64,000 bases of DNA from PALSA-505 sp036501145. Lineage in GTDB: Bacteria; Actinomycetota; Actinomycetes; Streptosporangiales; Streptosporangiaceae. Of the stretch, positions 57,304 to 64,000 are shown piece by piece. The DNA lies in NCBI GenBank assembly GCA_036501145.1, contig DASYAV010000045.1, positions 1 to 64,000 on the forward strand. The letters run 5' to 3'. Positions within the stretch are counted from its first letter, which is position 1, and each line of letters opens with the position of its first letter. The position numbers and the translations under genes were made by a program. The notes below the pieces were generated by a model. It saw only the letters and a list, made by a program, of their open reading frames with translations, was not told the origin of the DNA and did not search any database.

Positions 57304-58767
57304 CTATCCGGCCACCCGGGCACGGGCGGCGCGGGCCTGTGCGGGCAGCCGCCAGAGGATCTCGTCCGCCTCGGCGGCGGCGCGGTCCCTGATGCTCGCG
57401 GTCACCCGCCTGCCCGCGACGTCGACCCGCACCGACGCCAGGCCGAGCCGCCGCTGTACCGGGCCCTGCACCCAGCGGATGCTCTGCGCCTTCTCCAGCG
57501 GAACCCAGGTGGTCGTCCGGCACACCCGGCCGCAGGAGGCGACCACGTACCGGTCGTTGCCGCCCCAGCCAAGGAAGTGGTACGCCAGCGGCGCCTTCCA
57601 CCGAGCGCTGCGGGCGGCCGGGCGGTCCGGCCGCGGCCGCGGGCTGACCAGCTCGCCGATCAGCCGCTCCACCTCGGCCCGCGAGCCGACAGGGACGAGC
57701 GCGCGCAGCCGCCGCGACTCGGCCTGGTTCTCCTTCCGCTGCCGGGGCCCGGCCACGTCGACCTCGAGCCTGCACCAGCCGAACGCCCGCCACACCAGCG
57801 GTTCCACCAGCCGGACCGCCTGCACCCGGCCGGGCCGGATGGTCTCGGCAGCGGTCTGCACCAGCCCGGAGCGCAGCCGCAGCCCCTCGGGCGCCTCGGC
57901 CACCATCGTGCCGAACTCGGTGTTGAACCGGCGCCACACCGCGAGCACGACGCCGATCACCACCGGGGTGAAGGACGCGGCGATCCCCGGGTGCCCCGTC
58001 GTCACGGCCACCGCGATCATCGCGGCCACGACCGCGGCCGCGTACGCGCCGTCCCTGCTGAGCACGATCGCGCCCGCCAGCAGCGGCGACCGCACCCGGA
58101 ACAGCTGCCGTTCCCCCAGCCCGGCCTGGCCCCCGGCGACTGGGGCCGCGGCGGTCCCGGCCTGGCCGCCGCCGGCCGCCGCACCCTGGGCACCGGCCGC
58201 CGCACTGCCGGCACCGGCCGGCGCGGACGCCTGGGTCATCGCCAGCAGCCGGCCCCGCAGCCGCTCGGCGTCGGCGAGCGGCAGGCAGGCCAGCCGGCCA
58301 CCCGACGCGTCGCCGCCGGCCATCCGCAGCCGCAGTTCGGCCAGGCCGAGCACCCGGGCCAGCCCGGTCTGCACCACGTCGATCGCCTGGACCTGAGACA
58401 GCGGGAACCGCCGCGACTCCCGCCTGATCAGCCCGGTCTCGATGCGCAGCACGCCGCCGGCCAGCTGCCAGCGGGTGACCAGCCAGCTGATCACGCCGCC
58501 GATCAGCGCTATCCCGATAATGGCCAGGTCGACGATCAGGTTGGTGTCGTCCTGGTGCTGGTTGGCGACCACGATGACGACCAGCGCGATGAGCAGCGTC
58601 ACCACGTGGCGGCCCGTCCGGACCAGCGGGGACAGCGGGTGCAGCCGGTGCCAGCCGGTTCCGGCGTCCGCGCCCCCCGGCGGGCCGGCTCCGGGACCGC
58701 CCGTTGGATCGGCGCCCGGGCCACCAGCCCCGGCCGCGCCAGGGCCGCCGGGCTGGGCGGCGGTCAC
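57304..58767 (-). CDS. Bacterial PH-domain (YdbT-like) membrane protein
   Basis: A 487-residue membrane protein. A Pro/Gly-rich cytosolic N terminus (residues 1-40) precedes hydrophobic segments near 55-95 and 235-275. PH-like (bPH_2/DUF304) modules are marked by VLRIETGLIRRESRRFPLSQ then VQAIDVVQTGLARVLGLAEL, and again by LRLRSGLVQTAAETIRPGRV. A third, weaker module is near the end (VPLEKAQSIRWVQGPVQRRL). YdbS/YdbT-type pairs are linked to protection from bacteriocins in Bacillus, but function here is not known. Its GTG start overlaps the stop of the YdbS-like gene (GTGA). Confidence 0.84.
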   Translation of the reverse strand: MTAAQPGGPGAAGAGGPGADPTGGPGAGPPGGADAGTGWHRLHPLSPLVRTGRHVVTLLIALVVIVVANQHQDDTNLIVDLAIIGIALIGGVISWLVTRWQLAGGVLRIETGLIRRESRRFPLSQVQAIDVVQTGLARVLGLAELRLRMAGGDASGGRLACLPLADAERLRGRLLAMTQASAPAGAGSAAAGAQGAAAGGGQAGTAAAPVAGGQAGLGERQLFRVRSPLLAGAIVLSRDGAYAAAVVAAMIAVAVTTGHPGIAASFTPVVIGVVLAVWRRFNTEFGTMVAEAPEGLRLRSGLVQTAAETIRPGRVQAVRLVEPLVWRAFGWCRLEVDVAGPRQRKENQAESRRLRALVPVGSRAEVERLIGELVSPRPRPDRPAARSARWKAPLAYHFLGWGGNDRYVVASCGRVCRTTTWVPLEKAQSIRWVQGPVQRRLGLASVRVDVAGRRVTASIRDRAAAEADEILWRLPAQARAARARVAG

Positions 58768-59252
58768 AGCCCGGCCGCCCTGGCCTCACCGAGCGCGGCG
58801 AGATGATCCCGCAGCCTGGCCGCGGCCGCCCGCTCCAGGCCGGGGATCCGGGCGTCGCTCGCCGCCGCCGCGGTGTGCATCCGCAGCGTCGCCAGCCCGA
58901 GGCTCCGCTCCACCGGCCCCGCCGTGACGTCGATGAACTGCATCCGCCCGTACGGGATGACCGACAGCCGGCGGACCAGCACCCCCCGCCGCACCATCAG
59001 GTCGTCATCGCGCTCCGCGTAGCCCCACGCCGCCACCCGGCGGGCCAGGAACAGCCCGCTGACCAGCCCGGCCACGAGTAGCCCGAGCCCGACGCCCAGG
59101 CCCACCGGCGGCGCGGCCAGCCCGCCGATGACGCCACCGGCCAGCGCGGCCGCCAGCGTGACCACCGCGGCCTGGACCCGCCTGACCTGCAGCAGCCGCG
59201 GCGACGGGCGCTGCCAGGTCACGTCCGCACCGCTCGAGTCCGCTTCCGACAT
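58764..59252 (-). CDS. Bacterial PH-domain (YdbS-like) membrane protein
   Basis: A 162-residue protein with two membrane segments near residues 28-75 and one bPH_2 module (DDLMVRRGVLVRRLSVIPYG then RMQFIDVTAGPVERSLGLAT). The stop overlaps the start of the two-to-three-module partner gene, the usual ydbS-ydbT arrangement. Function is probably shared, at the membrane. The 22-base gap to the divergent MntP-like gene means the two transcription units have nearly abutting starts. Confidence 0.84.
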   Translation of the reverse strand: MSEADSSGADVTWQRPSPRLLQVRRVQAAVVTLAAALAGGVIGGLAAPPVGLGVGLGLLVAGLVSGLFLARRVAAWGYAERDDDLMVRRGVLVRRLSVIPYGRMQFIDVTAGPVERSLGLATLRMHTAAAASDARIPGLERAAAARLRDHLAALGEARAAGL

Positions 59253-59274
59253 GCGGACAGGCTAGCGTGACGCT

Positions 59275-59820
59275 GTGCCCGCGTTGCTGCTGGTGGCTGT
59301 GGCCCTGGGGCTGTCGAACCTCGCCGGTGCCGTCGGCATCGGCGTGTCCGGCGTGGGCGGCCGCATCCGGCTGCGGGTCGGCCTGGTGTTCGGGCTGTTC
59401 GAGGCGGGAATGCCGCTGCTCGGCCTGCTGCTCGGCCATGGCCTGGCGCAGGCGCTCGGCCACACCGCGCGATGGACCGGGGCCGGCATCCTGGCCGCGT
59501 GCGGCGGTTACGCGGTGCTGCAGGCGGTCCGTGGTGACGCTGGCCCGCCCGCCGGACGGGACGGGCCCGGGCTGGCCCGGCTGCTGGCCATCGGCCTCGC
59601 GCTGAGCATCGACAACCTCGCCGTCGGGTTCGCGCTCGGCGCCTATCACGTCAGCCTGCCGCTGGCCGCGATCGTCATCGGGGTGGTGAGCGTCGTGCTG
59701 TCACTGGCCGGGCTCGAGTTCGGTGCCCGGATCGGCGCCCGGGCCGGCCGTCCCGGCGAACTGCTCGGCGGCCTGATCCTCATCGGTGTCGGCGTGGCCC
59801 TCGCCTGCGGGATGACATAG
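59275..59820 (+). CDS. MntP-like manganese efflux family protein
   Basis: A 181-residue membrane protein with six hydrophobic segments in two inverted repeats, the layout of MntP/YebN. The second repeat carries LALSIDNLAVGFALGAYHV, with the family aspartate. The matching first-repeat motif is GLSNLAGAVGIGVSGVGG, in which the expected acidic residue is asparagine. Mn2+ export usually needs acidic residues in both halves, so ion specificity may differ. The GTG start is at 59275. No yybP-ykoY riboswitch fits in the 22-base upstream gap. Confidence 0.78.
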   Translation: MPALLLVAVALGLSNLAGAVGIGVSGVGGRIRLRVGLVFGLFEAGMPLLGLLLGHGLAQALGHTARWTGAGILAACGGYAVLQAVRGDAGPPAGRDGPGLARLLAIGLALSIDNLAVGFALGAYHVSLPLAAIVIGVVSVVLSLAGLEFGARIGARAGRPGELLGGLILIGVGVALACGMT

Positions 59821-59841
59821 CGTCTGGCGTCTCGGCATCCT

Positions 59842-59863
59842 CCACCCGCCAGGAGGCGAGGGG
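59842..59863 (-). ncRNA. Possible transposon right-end hairpin/omega-RNA 3' end of the TnpB remnant
   Basis: CCACCCGCC (59842-59850), AGGA and GGCGAGGGG (59855-59863) form an imperfect 9-bp hairpin just after the TnpB stop. On the TnpB strand the surrounding sequence GAATCCCCTCGCC then GGTGGAGGATG resembles the conserved right end of IS200/IS605-type elements, which also forms the 3' part of the TnpB guide RNA. Decay is likely, since the gene is broken. Confidence 0.4.
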
Positions 59864-59870
59864 ATTCCAG

Positions 59871-60646
59871 CTACTGCACAGATGGGGGCAGCAGTTGAGG
59901 TTCGCGGTTCGTCGGCCCGCCCGGTGGCGGGCCTCCCCGCGCGGTCACGGCATGCCCTGCCGCGATGTTGCGTGCCGCGTTCACGTCGGCGTTGCAGGCC
60001 AGGCCGCAGGCAGTGCAGGCGAAGTCCGCTTGGCTCTTGCGGTTGTCCGCCGACACCCGCCCGCACGCGCTGCAGCGCCGAGAGGTGAACGCGGGTGGTA
60101 CATGTTCGACTCGGCCAGGCGGCTTATCTTCGAGGCGTTTAACCAGCAGCCCCCAGCCGGAACGCATGATCTCCCGGTTCAGGCCGGCCTTCTGCCGCAC
60201 GTTCCGGCCCGGCTGCTCACGTGTTCCTCGTGCGGAGCGGGTCATGTTCCTGATCTTCAGGTCCTCGACCCGGATCACGTCGAACCGCTGCGCGAGGTCG
60301 GTACTCACCTTCTCCGCCCAGTCCTTGCGGATGTCGGTCTCGCGGGCGCGCAGCCGGGCGATGGCCCGCTTCGTGCCAGCCCGGCGCTTAGAGCCGCGTT
60401 TGGCCAGGGCCAGCTTCCGCTGCAGGCGTACCAGGCGTGCCCGCCGCTGCGGGCTCAGCCGGGGCACCGTCAGCAGCTCGCCGATGGACAGGGCCGCCGA
60501 CACGGCCACGCCGCGGTCAACGCCCGCGTCCGGGACGCCACCAGGAGTGCTGTTCGACGGCCAGGTTCCAGACATAGCGCGCGTGCGCGCAGTGGCCACG
60601 CAGAACCCTGCTGGGCAGGTGTGGGTGCCAGGCGGTAGCGGGACAT
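59871..60646 (-). pseudogene. Degraded IS200/IS605-type TnpB (RNA-guided nuclease) gene
   Basis: From the ATG at 60646, MSRYRLAPTPAQQ matches the TnpB N terminus. A one-base shift then gives RGHCAHARYVWNLAVEQ in the next frame, and another frame carries the C-terminal half from VDRGVAVSAALS to 59871. RuvC residues remain: Asp in GVDRGV, Glu in RVEDLKIRNM, Asp in CNADVNAARN. So does the zinc finger (CSACGR then CTACG). About 130 residues between the N-terminal helices and the RuvC start are missing. With two frame changes and an internal deletion it cannot make active TnpB. No TnpA gene is present. Confidence 0.82.
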
Positions 60647-60695
60647 GCGAAAACCCTATCGATCACTACTGACACTCCGGAGGAGGAACGGGTGT

Positions 60696-62054
60696 GTGCC
60701 GGTTTCGAGTGCGAGAGCCAGGAGTTCCACGGTCGATGCCGCTGGCACTGGCGGGCGAGCCGCGACGAGGCCCGTTGAGCAGGGCCTGTTGAATACGGCA
60801 GCGGCCACGGCCGGGCATGTGGTGGCGGCACCTGACAAGTTCAAGGGCTCGCTCACCGCGGCGCAGGCGGCCGCGCACATCGCGGCCGGGCTGACCGCGG
60901 CCCGCCCCGGGCTGGCCGTCGAGCAGGTGCCGGTGGCCGACGGCGGCGACGGCACGGTGGCCGCGGCGCTGGCGGCCGGGTACCGGCCGGTCCCGCTGAC
61001 CGTGCGCGGGCCCACCGGGCAGCCGGTGCGCGCCGAGTTCGCCTGGCGGGACGGGACGGCCATCATCGAGGCGGCGCAGGCCTGCGGCCTGACCCGGCTG
61101 CCCGGCGGGCAGCCGCGGCCGCTGACCGCGACCAGCTTCGGCGTGGGCGAACTGGTCGCGGCCGCGCTGGCCCGGCGGGCGCGGCGGATCGTGCTCGGGC
61201 TCGGCGGGGTGGCCAGCAGCGACGGCGGCGCGGGCCTGGTCCAGGCGCTGGGCGGCAGGCTGCTCGACCGGGCCGGCCGGGAGCTGCCACCCGGCGGCGC
61301 GGCGCTCACCGGACTGCACCGGCTCGACCTGGCCGACCTGGCCCCGCTGCGGGACGCCGAGGTGCTGCTCGCCTCCGACGTGGACAATCCGCTGCTCGGC
61401 GAGCACGGCGCCGCGGCCGTGTACGGCCCGCAGAAGGGCGCCACCCCGGCTGATGTGATCACGCTGGAAGCCGGCCTGACCCGGTGGGCGGATTGTGCTG
61501 AACGGCCAGAGGCACCGTGGCCCGGCCAGCCCAGCCTGGGCCCCGGGCGCCCCGGCCGGGGGCGGCAGCGTGACCGGCCCGGTGCGGGCGCGGCCGGCGG
61601 CCTGGGCTTCGCCGCGTTCGCCTTCCTCGGCGCGCGGGCCAGGCCGGGCATCGAGCTGATCCTCGAGCTGATCTCGTTCCCGGCGCGGCTGGCCGGGGCC
61701 CGGCTGGTCGTCACCGGCGAGGGCTCGCTGGACGAGCAGACACTGCGCGGCAAGGCGCCCGCCGGGGTGGCCAGGGCGGCCGCGGCGGCCGCGGGCAGCG
61801 GCGCAGCCGGTGCGGCTGGCCACCGGCTGCCGGTGGTCGCGGTGGCGGGCCGCTGCACCCTGCCGCCCGCCCGGCTGCGCGAGGCCGGCCTGGACGCCGC
61901 CTACCCACTCACTGACCTCGAACCTGACCTGGCCCGCTGCCGGGCCGACGCCGGGCCGCTGCTGGAACGGGCGGCGCGCCGGATCGCGCGCGACTGGCTG
62001 CCTACCAGGGCTCCCGGTCCCGGTGGCACGCCCGGTACGCTGGCCGCGCCATGA
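60696..62054 (+). CDS. Glycerate kinase (GlxK/GarK type)
   Basis: A glycerate kinase of the GarK family. Core motifs are VVAAPDKFKGSLTAAQAAAH at the N terminus of the domain, VPVADGGDGTVAAAL, GVGELVAAALARRARRIVLG, LGGVASSDGGAGLVQALGG and VVTGEGSLDEQTLRGKAP. It phosphorylates the glycerate made by the tartronate semialdehyde reductase. GTG 60696 was chosen for its GGAGGAGG site 9 bases upstream, giving 452 residues. The conserved domain starts only near residue 42, so GTG 60819 is plausible. A Pro/Gly/Arg-rich insert of about 20 residues is present (EAPWPGQPSLGPGRPGRGR). The stop overlaps the allantoinase ATG. Confidence 0.86.
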   Translation: MPVSSARARSSTVDAAGTGGRAATRPVEQGLLNTAAATAGHVVAAPDKFKGSLTAAQAAAHIAAGLTAARPGLAVEQVPVADGGDGTVAAALAAGYRPVPLTVRGPTGQPVRAEFAWRDGTAIIEAAQACGLTRLPGGQPRPLTATSFGVGELVAAALARRARRIVLGLGGVASSDGGAGLVQALGGRLLDRAGRELPPGGAALTGLHRLDLADLAPLRDAEVLLASDVDNPLLGEHGAAAVYGPQKGATPADVITLEAGLTRWADCAERPEAPWPGQPSLGPGRPGRGRQRDRPGAGAAGGLGFAAFAFLGARARPGIELILELISFPARLAGARLVVTGEGSLDEQTLRGKAPAGVARAAAAAAGSGAAGAAGHRLPVVAVAGRCTLPPARLREAGLDAAYPLTDLEPDLARCRADAGPLLERAARRIARDWLPTRAPGPGGTPGTLAAP

Positions 62055-63397
62055 CTTACGACCTGGTTATTTCCTCACGCCGCACGGTGTTTGCCGATGG
62101 CGTGCGGCCGGCCGCGGTAGCCGTTCAGGGGGAAAAGGTTGTGGCAGTTGCCGGGTACGGCAGTAACCTGCCCGGCGCCCGGGAGGAGGACCTGGGCGAC
62201 ACCGCTCTGCTGCCCGGGCTGGTCGACACGCATGTGCACGTGAACGAGCCGGGCCGCACCGAGTGGGAGGGGTTCGGGACCGCCACCGCCGCGGCCGCGG
62301 CCGGCGGGGTCACCACGATCTGCGACATGCCGCTGAACTGTCTGCCCCCGACGCTGAGCGCGGACGCGCTGGCGGTCAAACGGGCCGCCGCGGACGGCAA
62401 GTGCGCCGTGGACGTGGCGTTCTGGGGCGGCGCGGTGCCAGGCAGCCAGCCGGAGCTGCGGCCGCTGCACACGGCCGGGGTGACCGGCTTCAAGTGCTTC
62501 CTCGCCGACTCGGGCGTGCCGGAGTTCCCGCCGCTGGACAAACCCGGACTGCGGGCGGCGATGGCTGAGCTGGCCGGCACCGGCACGGTGCTGGCGGTGC
62601 ACGCCGAGGACGCGGCGGAGATCGGCGCCGTGCCCGCCGGCCCGGACTACTGGCCGTTCCTGGCCTCCCGGCCGCCGCGCGCCGAGCGCCGCGCGATCGA
62701 GACCGTCGTGTCGGCGGCCGCGGCCACCGGCACCCGGGCACACATCGTGCACCTGTCCGCGGCCGAGTGTGTCGCGCTGATCGGCGGGGCCAAGGCGGCC
62801 GGGGTGCCGCTCACCGCGGAGACCTGCCCGCACTACCTGTTCTTCGCCGCCGAGGAGATCCCGGCCGGGGCCACCGAGTTCAAGTGCTGCCCGCCGATCC
62901 GCGACGCGATCAACCGGGAGGCGCTGTGGCGCGGGCTGGAAGCCGGGGTCATCGACTGCGTGGTGTCCGACCACTCACCCTGCCCGCCTGAGCTGAAACG
63001 GCGGGACACCGGGGACTTCGGCGCGGCCTGGGGCGGCATCGCGTCATTGCAGCTGGGGCTGGCCGCGGTGTGGACGGTGGCGCGGCGGCGCGGCCGGACG
63101 CTGGCCGACGTGGCCCGCTGGATGGCCACCGCGCCCGCGGCGCTGGCCGGGCTGCCGGGCAAGGGCTCGATCGCGGTCGGCGGCGATGCGGACCTGGTCG
63201 CGTTCGACACCGAGGAGACGTTCACGGTGCGCGGCGCCGCCCTGCGGCACCGCAGCCCGGTCACCCCGTACGAGGGCCGCACGCTGGCCGGCGCCGTCCG
63301 GCGGGTGTGGCTGCGCGGCCGGGAGATCACCCCCGGCGAGCGGCATGGCCGCCTGCTCCGCCGGGAGCACGAGGACGCGGCGGGATGCGGCGGATGA
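62051..63397 (+). CDS. allB: Allantoinase
   Basis: A 448-residue cyclic amidohydrolase that converts allantoin to allantoate. The dinuclear metal site is shown by DTHVHVNEPGRTEWEGFGTA (HxH), the carbamylated lysine in GFKCFLADSGVPEFP, the histidines in VLAVHAEDAAEI and IVHLSAAECVALI, and the aspartate in VVSDHSPCPPELK. The N and C termini form the usual beta domain (DLVISSRRTVFADG and SIAVGGDADLVAFDTEE). The ATG overlaps the glycerate kinase stop and the TGA overlaps the allantoicase ATG. Confidence 0.93.
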   Translation: MTYDLVISSRRTVFADGVRPAAVAVQGEKVVAVAGYGSNLPGAREEDLGDTALLPGLVDTHVHVNEPGRTEWEGFGTATAAAAAGGVTTICDMPLNCLPPTLSADALAVKRAAADGKCAVDVAFWGGAVPGSQPELRPLHTAGVTGFKCFLADSGVPEFPPLDKPGLRAAMAELAGTGTVLAVHAEDAAEIGAVPAGPDYWPFLASRPPRAERRAIETVVSAAAATGTRAHIVHLSAAECVALIGGAKAAGVPLTAETCPHYLFFAAEEIPAGATEFKCCPPIRDAINREALWRGLEAGVIDCVVSDHSPCPPELKRRDTGDFGAAWGGIASLQLGLAAVWTVARRRGRTLADVARWMATAPAALAGLPGKGSIAVGGDADLVAFDTEETFTVRGAALRHRSPVTPYEGRTLAGAVRRVWLRGREITPGERHGRLLRREHEDAAGCGG

Positions 63398-64000
63398 CTG
63401 ACGAGTCCGGGCGTGAGCAGGCCGGGCCGCCCGAGGCCCAGGCCGGGCCGCCCGAGGCCCAGGCCGGGACCGGGCTGCCGGACCTGGCGTCCCGGGCGCT
63501 GCGCGGCAGCGTGGTGGCCGCCAGCGACGACTTCTTCGCCGACGCGGCCAGCCTGATCAGCCCGCGCCCCCCGGTGCACCAGCCGGGCACGTTCGGCCCG
63601 CGGGGCCAGCTGTACGACGGCTGGGAGACCAGGCGGCGGCACCTGCCGGACGGCTCGCTGCCCGGCCCGGACGCACACGACTGGGTGGTGGTCAGGCTCG
63701 GCGCGCCTGGTGTGCCGCACGCGGTCGTGGTGGACACCGCGTTCTTCACCGGCAACTACCCGCAGTCCTGCTCGGTGCAGGCGTGCACGCTGCCCGGCTA
63801 CCCCGGGCCGGCCGAACTGGCCGCGGCCGCCTGGGAGGAGATCGTGCCGCGCAGCCCGCTGTCCGGCGGCCAGCAGCACACCTTCCCGGTGACCGGCCCG
63901 GCGCGGCGGCGGACGCACGTGCGGCTGAACATCTTTCCCGACGGCGGGGTGGCCCGGCTGCGGGTGCATGGCGAGGTGGTGGCCGACCCGGCACTGGCCG
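63394..64000 (+). CDS. alc: Allantoicase, N-terminal part (cut by window end)
   Basis: The first 202 codons of a gene that continues past the right edge. After a repeat-rich start (AGPPEAQ twice), conserved allantoicase blocks follow: LPDLASRALRGSVVAASDDF, FGPRGQLYDGWETRRRH, DWVVVRLGAPGVPHAVVVDT, FFTGNYPQSCSVQACTLPG and THVRLNIFPDGGVARLRVHG. The enzyme splits allantoate to urea and ureidoglycolate. ATG 63394 overlaps the allantoinase stop (ATGA); ATG 63385 in the same frame is an alternative. Confidence 0.88.
   Translation, partial: MTDESGREQAGPPEAQAGPPEAQAGTGLPDLASRALRGSVVAASDDFFADAASLISPRPPVHQPGTFGPRGQLYDGWETRRRHLPDGSLPGPDAHDWVVVRLGAPGVPHAVVVDTAFFTGNYPQSCSVQACTLPGYPGPAELAAAAWEEIVPRSPLSGGQQHTFPVTGPARRRTHVRLNIFPDGGVARLRVHGEVVADPALA
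63421..63462 (+). repeat. Two direct 21-bp repeats in the allantoicase 5' end
   Basis: Two identical 21-base units encode AGPPEAQ twice near the N terminus of allantoicase, outside the conserved domain. Slippage would change the length by seven residues without a frameshift. Confidence 0.8.

Overview
The window is a 64 kb piece of a very GC-rich actinobacterial chromosome. The evidence is strong G/C third-position bias with long antisense shadow frames, many GTG and TTG starts, ATGA/GTGA gene overlaps, a mycothiol-dependent maleylpyruvate-isomerase/DinB-type protein, small actinobacterial families (DUF5999-like, DUF5996-like), an HrdB/RpoD-like sigma factor, and XRE-NB-ARC-TPR regulators. A soil-type filamentous actinomycete fits, but no rRNA or other phylogenetic marker is present to fix the genus. 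No tRNA, rRNA, CRISPR array, prophage or intact transposon was seen.

Layout. 1-2175: end of an oligopeptide/dipeptide ABC importer operon (ATPase tail, DppC-like, DppB-like). 2286-10362: menaquinone genes menC-menD (minus strand) and menE (plus strand), interleaved with an intact XRE-NB-ARC-TPR regulator and a broken paralogue of it. 10474-12322: an RpoD/HrdB-like sigma factor and a GNAT acetyltransferase. 12501-16451: two tandem peptide-binding lipoproteins, probable partners of the permeases at the left edge. 16578-21037: a class V aminotransferase/desulfurase, a DinB-like protein and small conserved proteins. 21038-23893: uvrA. 24257-36002: a membrane and efflux region with a polytopic membrane protein, a TetR-MFS-YceI operon, a SPOUT RNA methyltransferase, a maltokinase-cap protein, a second MFS transporter and a beta-helix-like protein. 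36035-41167: a NarL-type two-component system, a metallo-beta-lactamase-fold hydrolase, a nucleotidyltransferase split by a stop codon, and a LacI regulator. 41188-53574 and 60696-64000: a purine-degradation locus. 53578-60646: an intervening block of housekeeping and transport genes that ends in a decayed TnpB.

How the genes work together. The best-defined pathway is purine catabolism. It has a PucR-like regulator, 8-oxoguanine/guanine-type deaminase, three-subunit xanthine dehydrogenase, uricase, 5-hydroxyisourate hydrolase, OHCU decarboxylase, allantoinase and allantoicase (cut by the right edge). Carbon salvage from glyoxylate follows through hydroxypyruvate isomerase, tartronate-semialdehyde reductase and glycerate kinase. 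Glyoxylate carboligase and ureidoglycolate lyase are not in the window. Overlapping starts and stops suggest translational coupling through much of the locus.

The least conventional architecture is at 26-35 kb. Two different 14-TM-type MFS transporters each carry three C-terminal carboxypeptidase-regulatory-like (prealbumin-like) domains. A YceI protein in one of the operons carries a related domain at its N terminus. Other unusual features are a STAND regulator that lost its NB-ARC module, an in-frame TAG splitting a nucleotidyltransferase, a SigR-like promoter plus hairpin ahead of the sigma gene, and a TnpB remnant with an omega-RNA-like end hairpin next to glycerate kinase.
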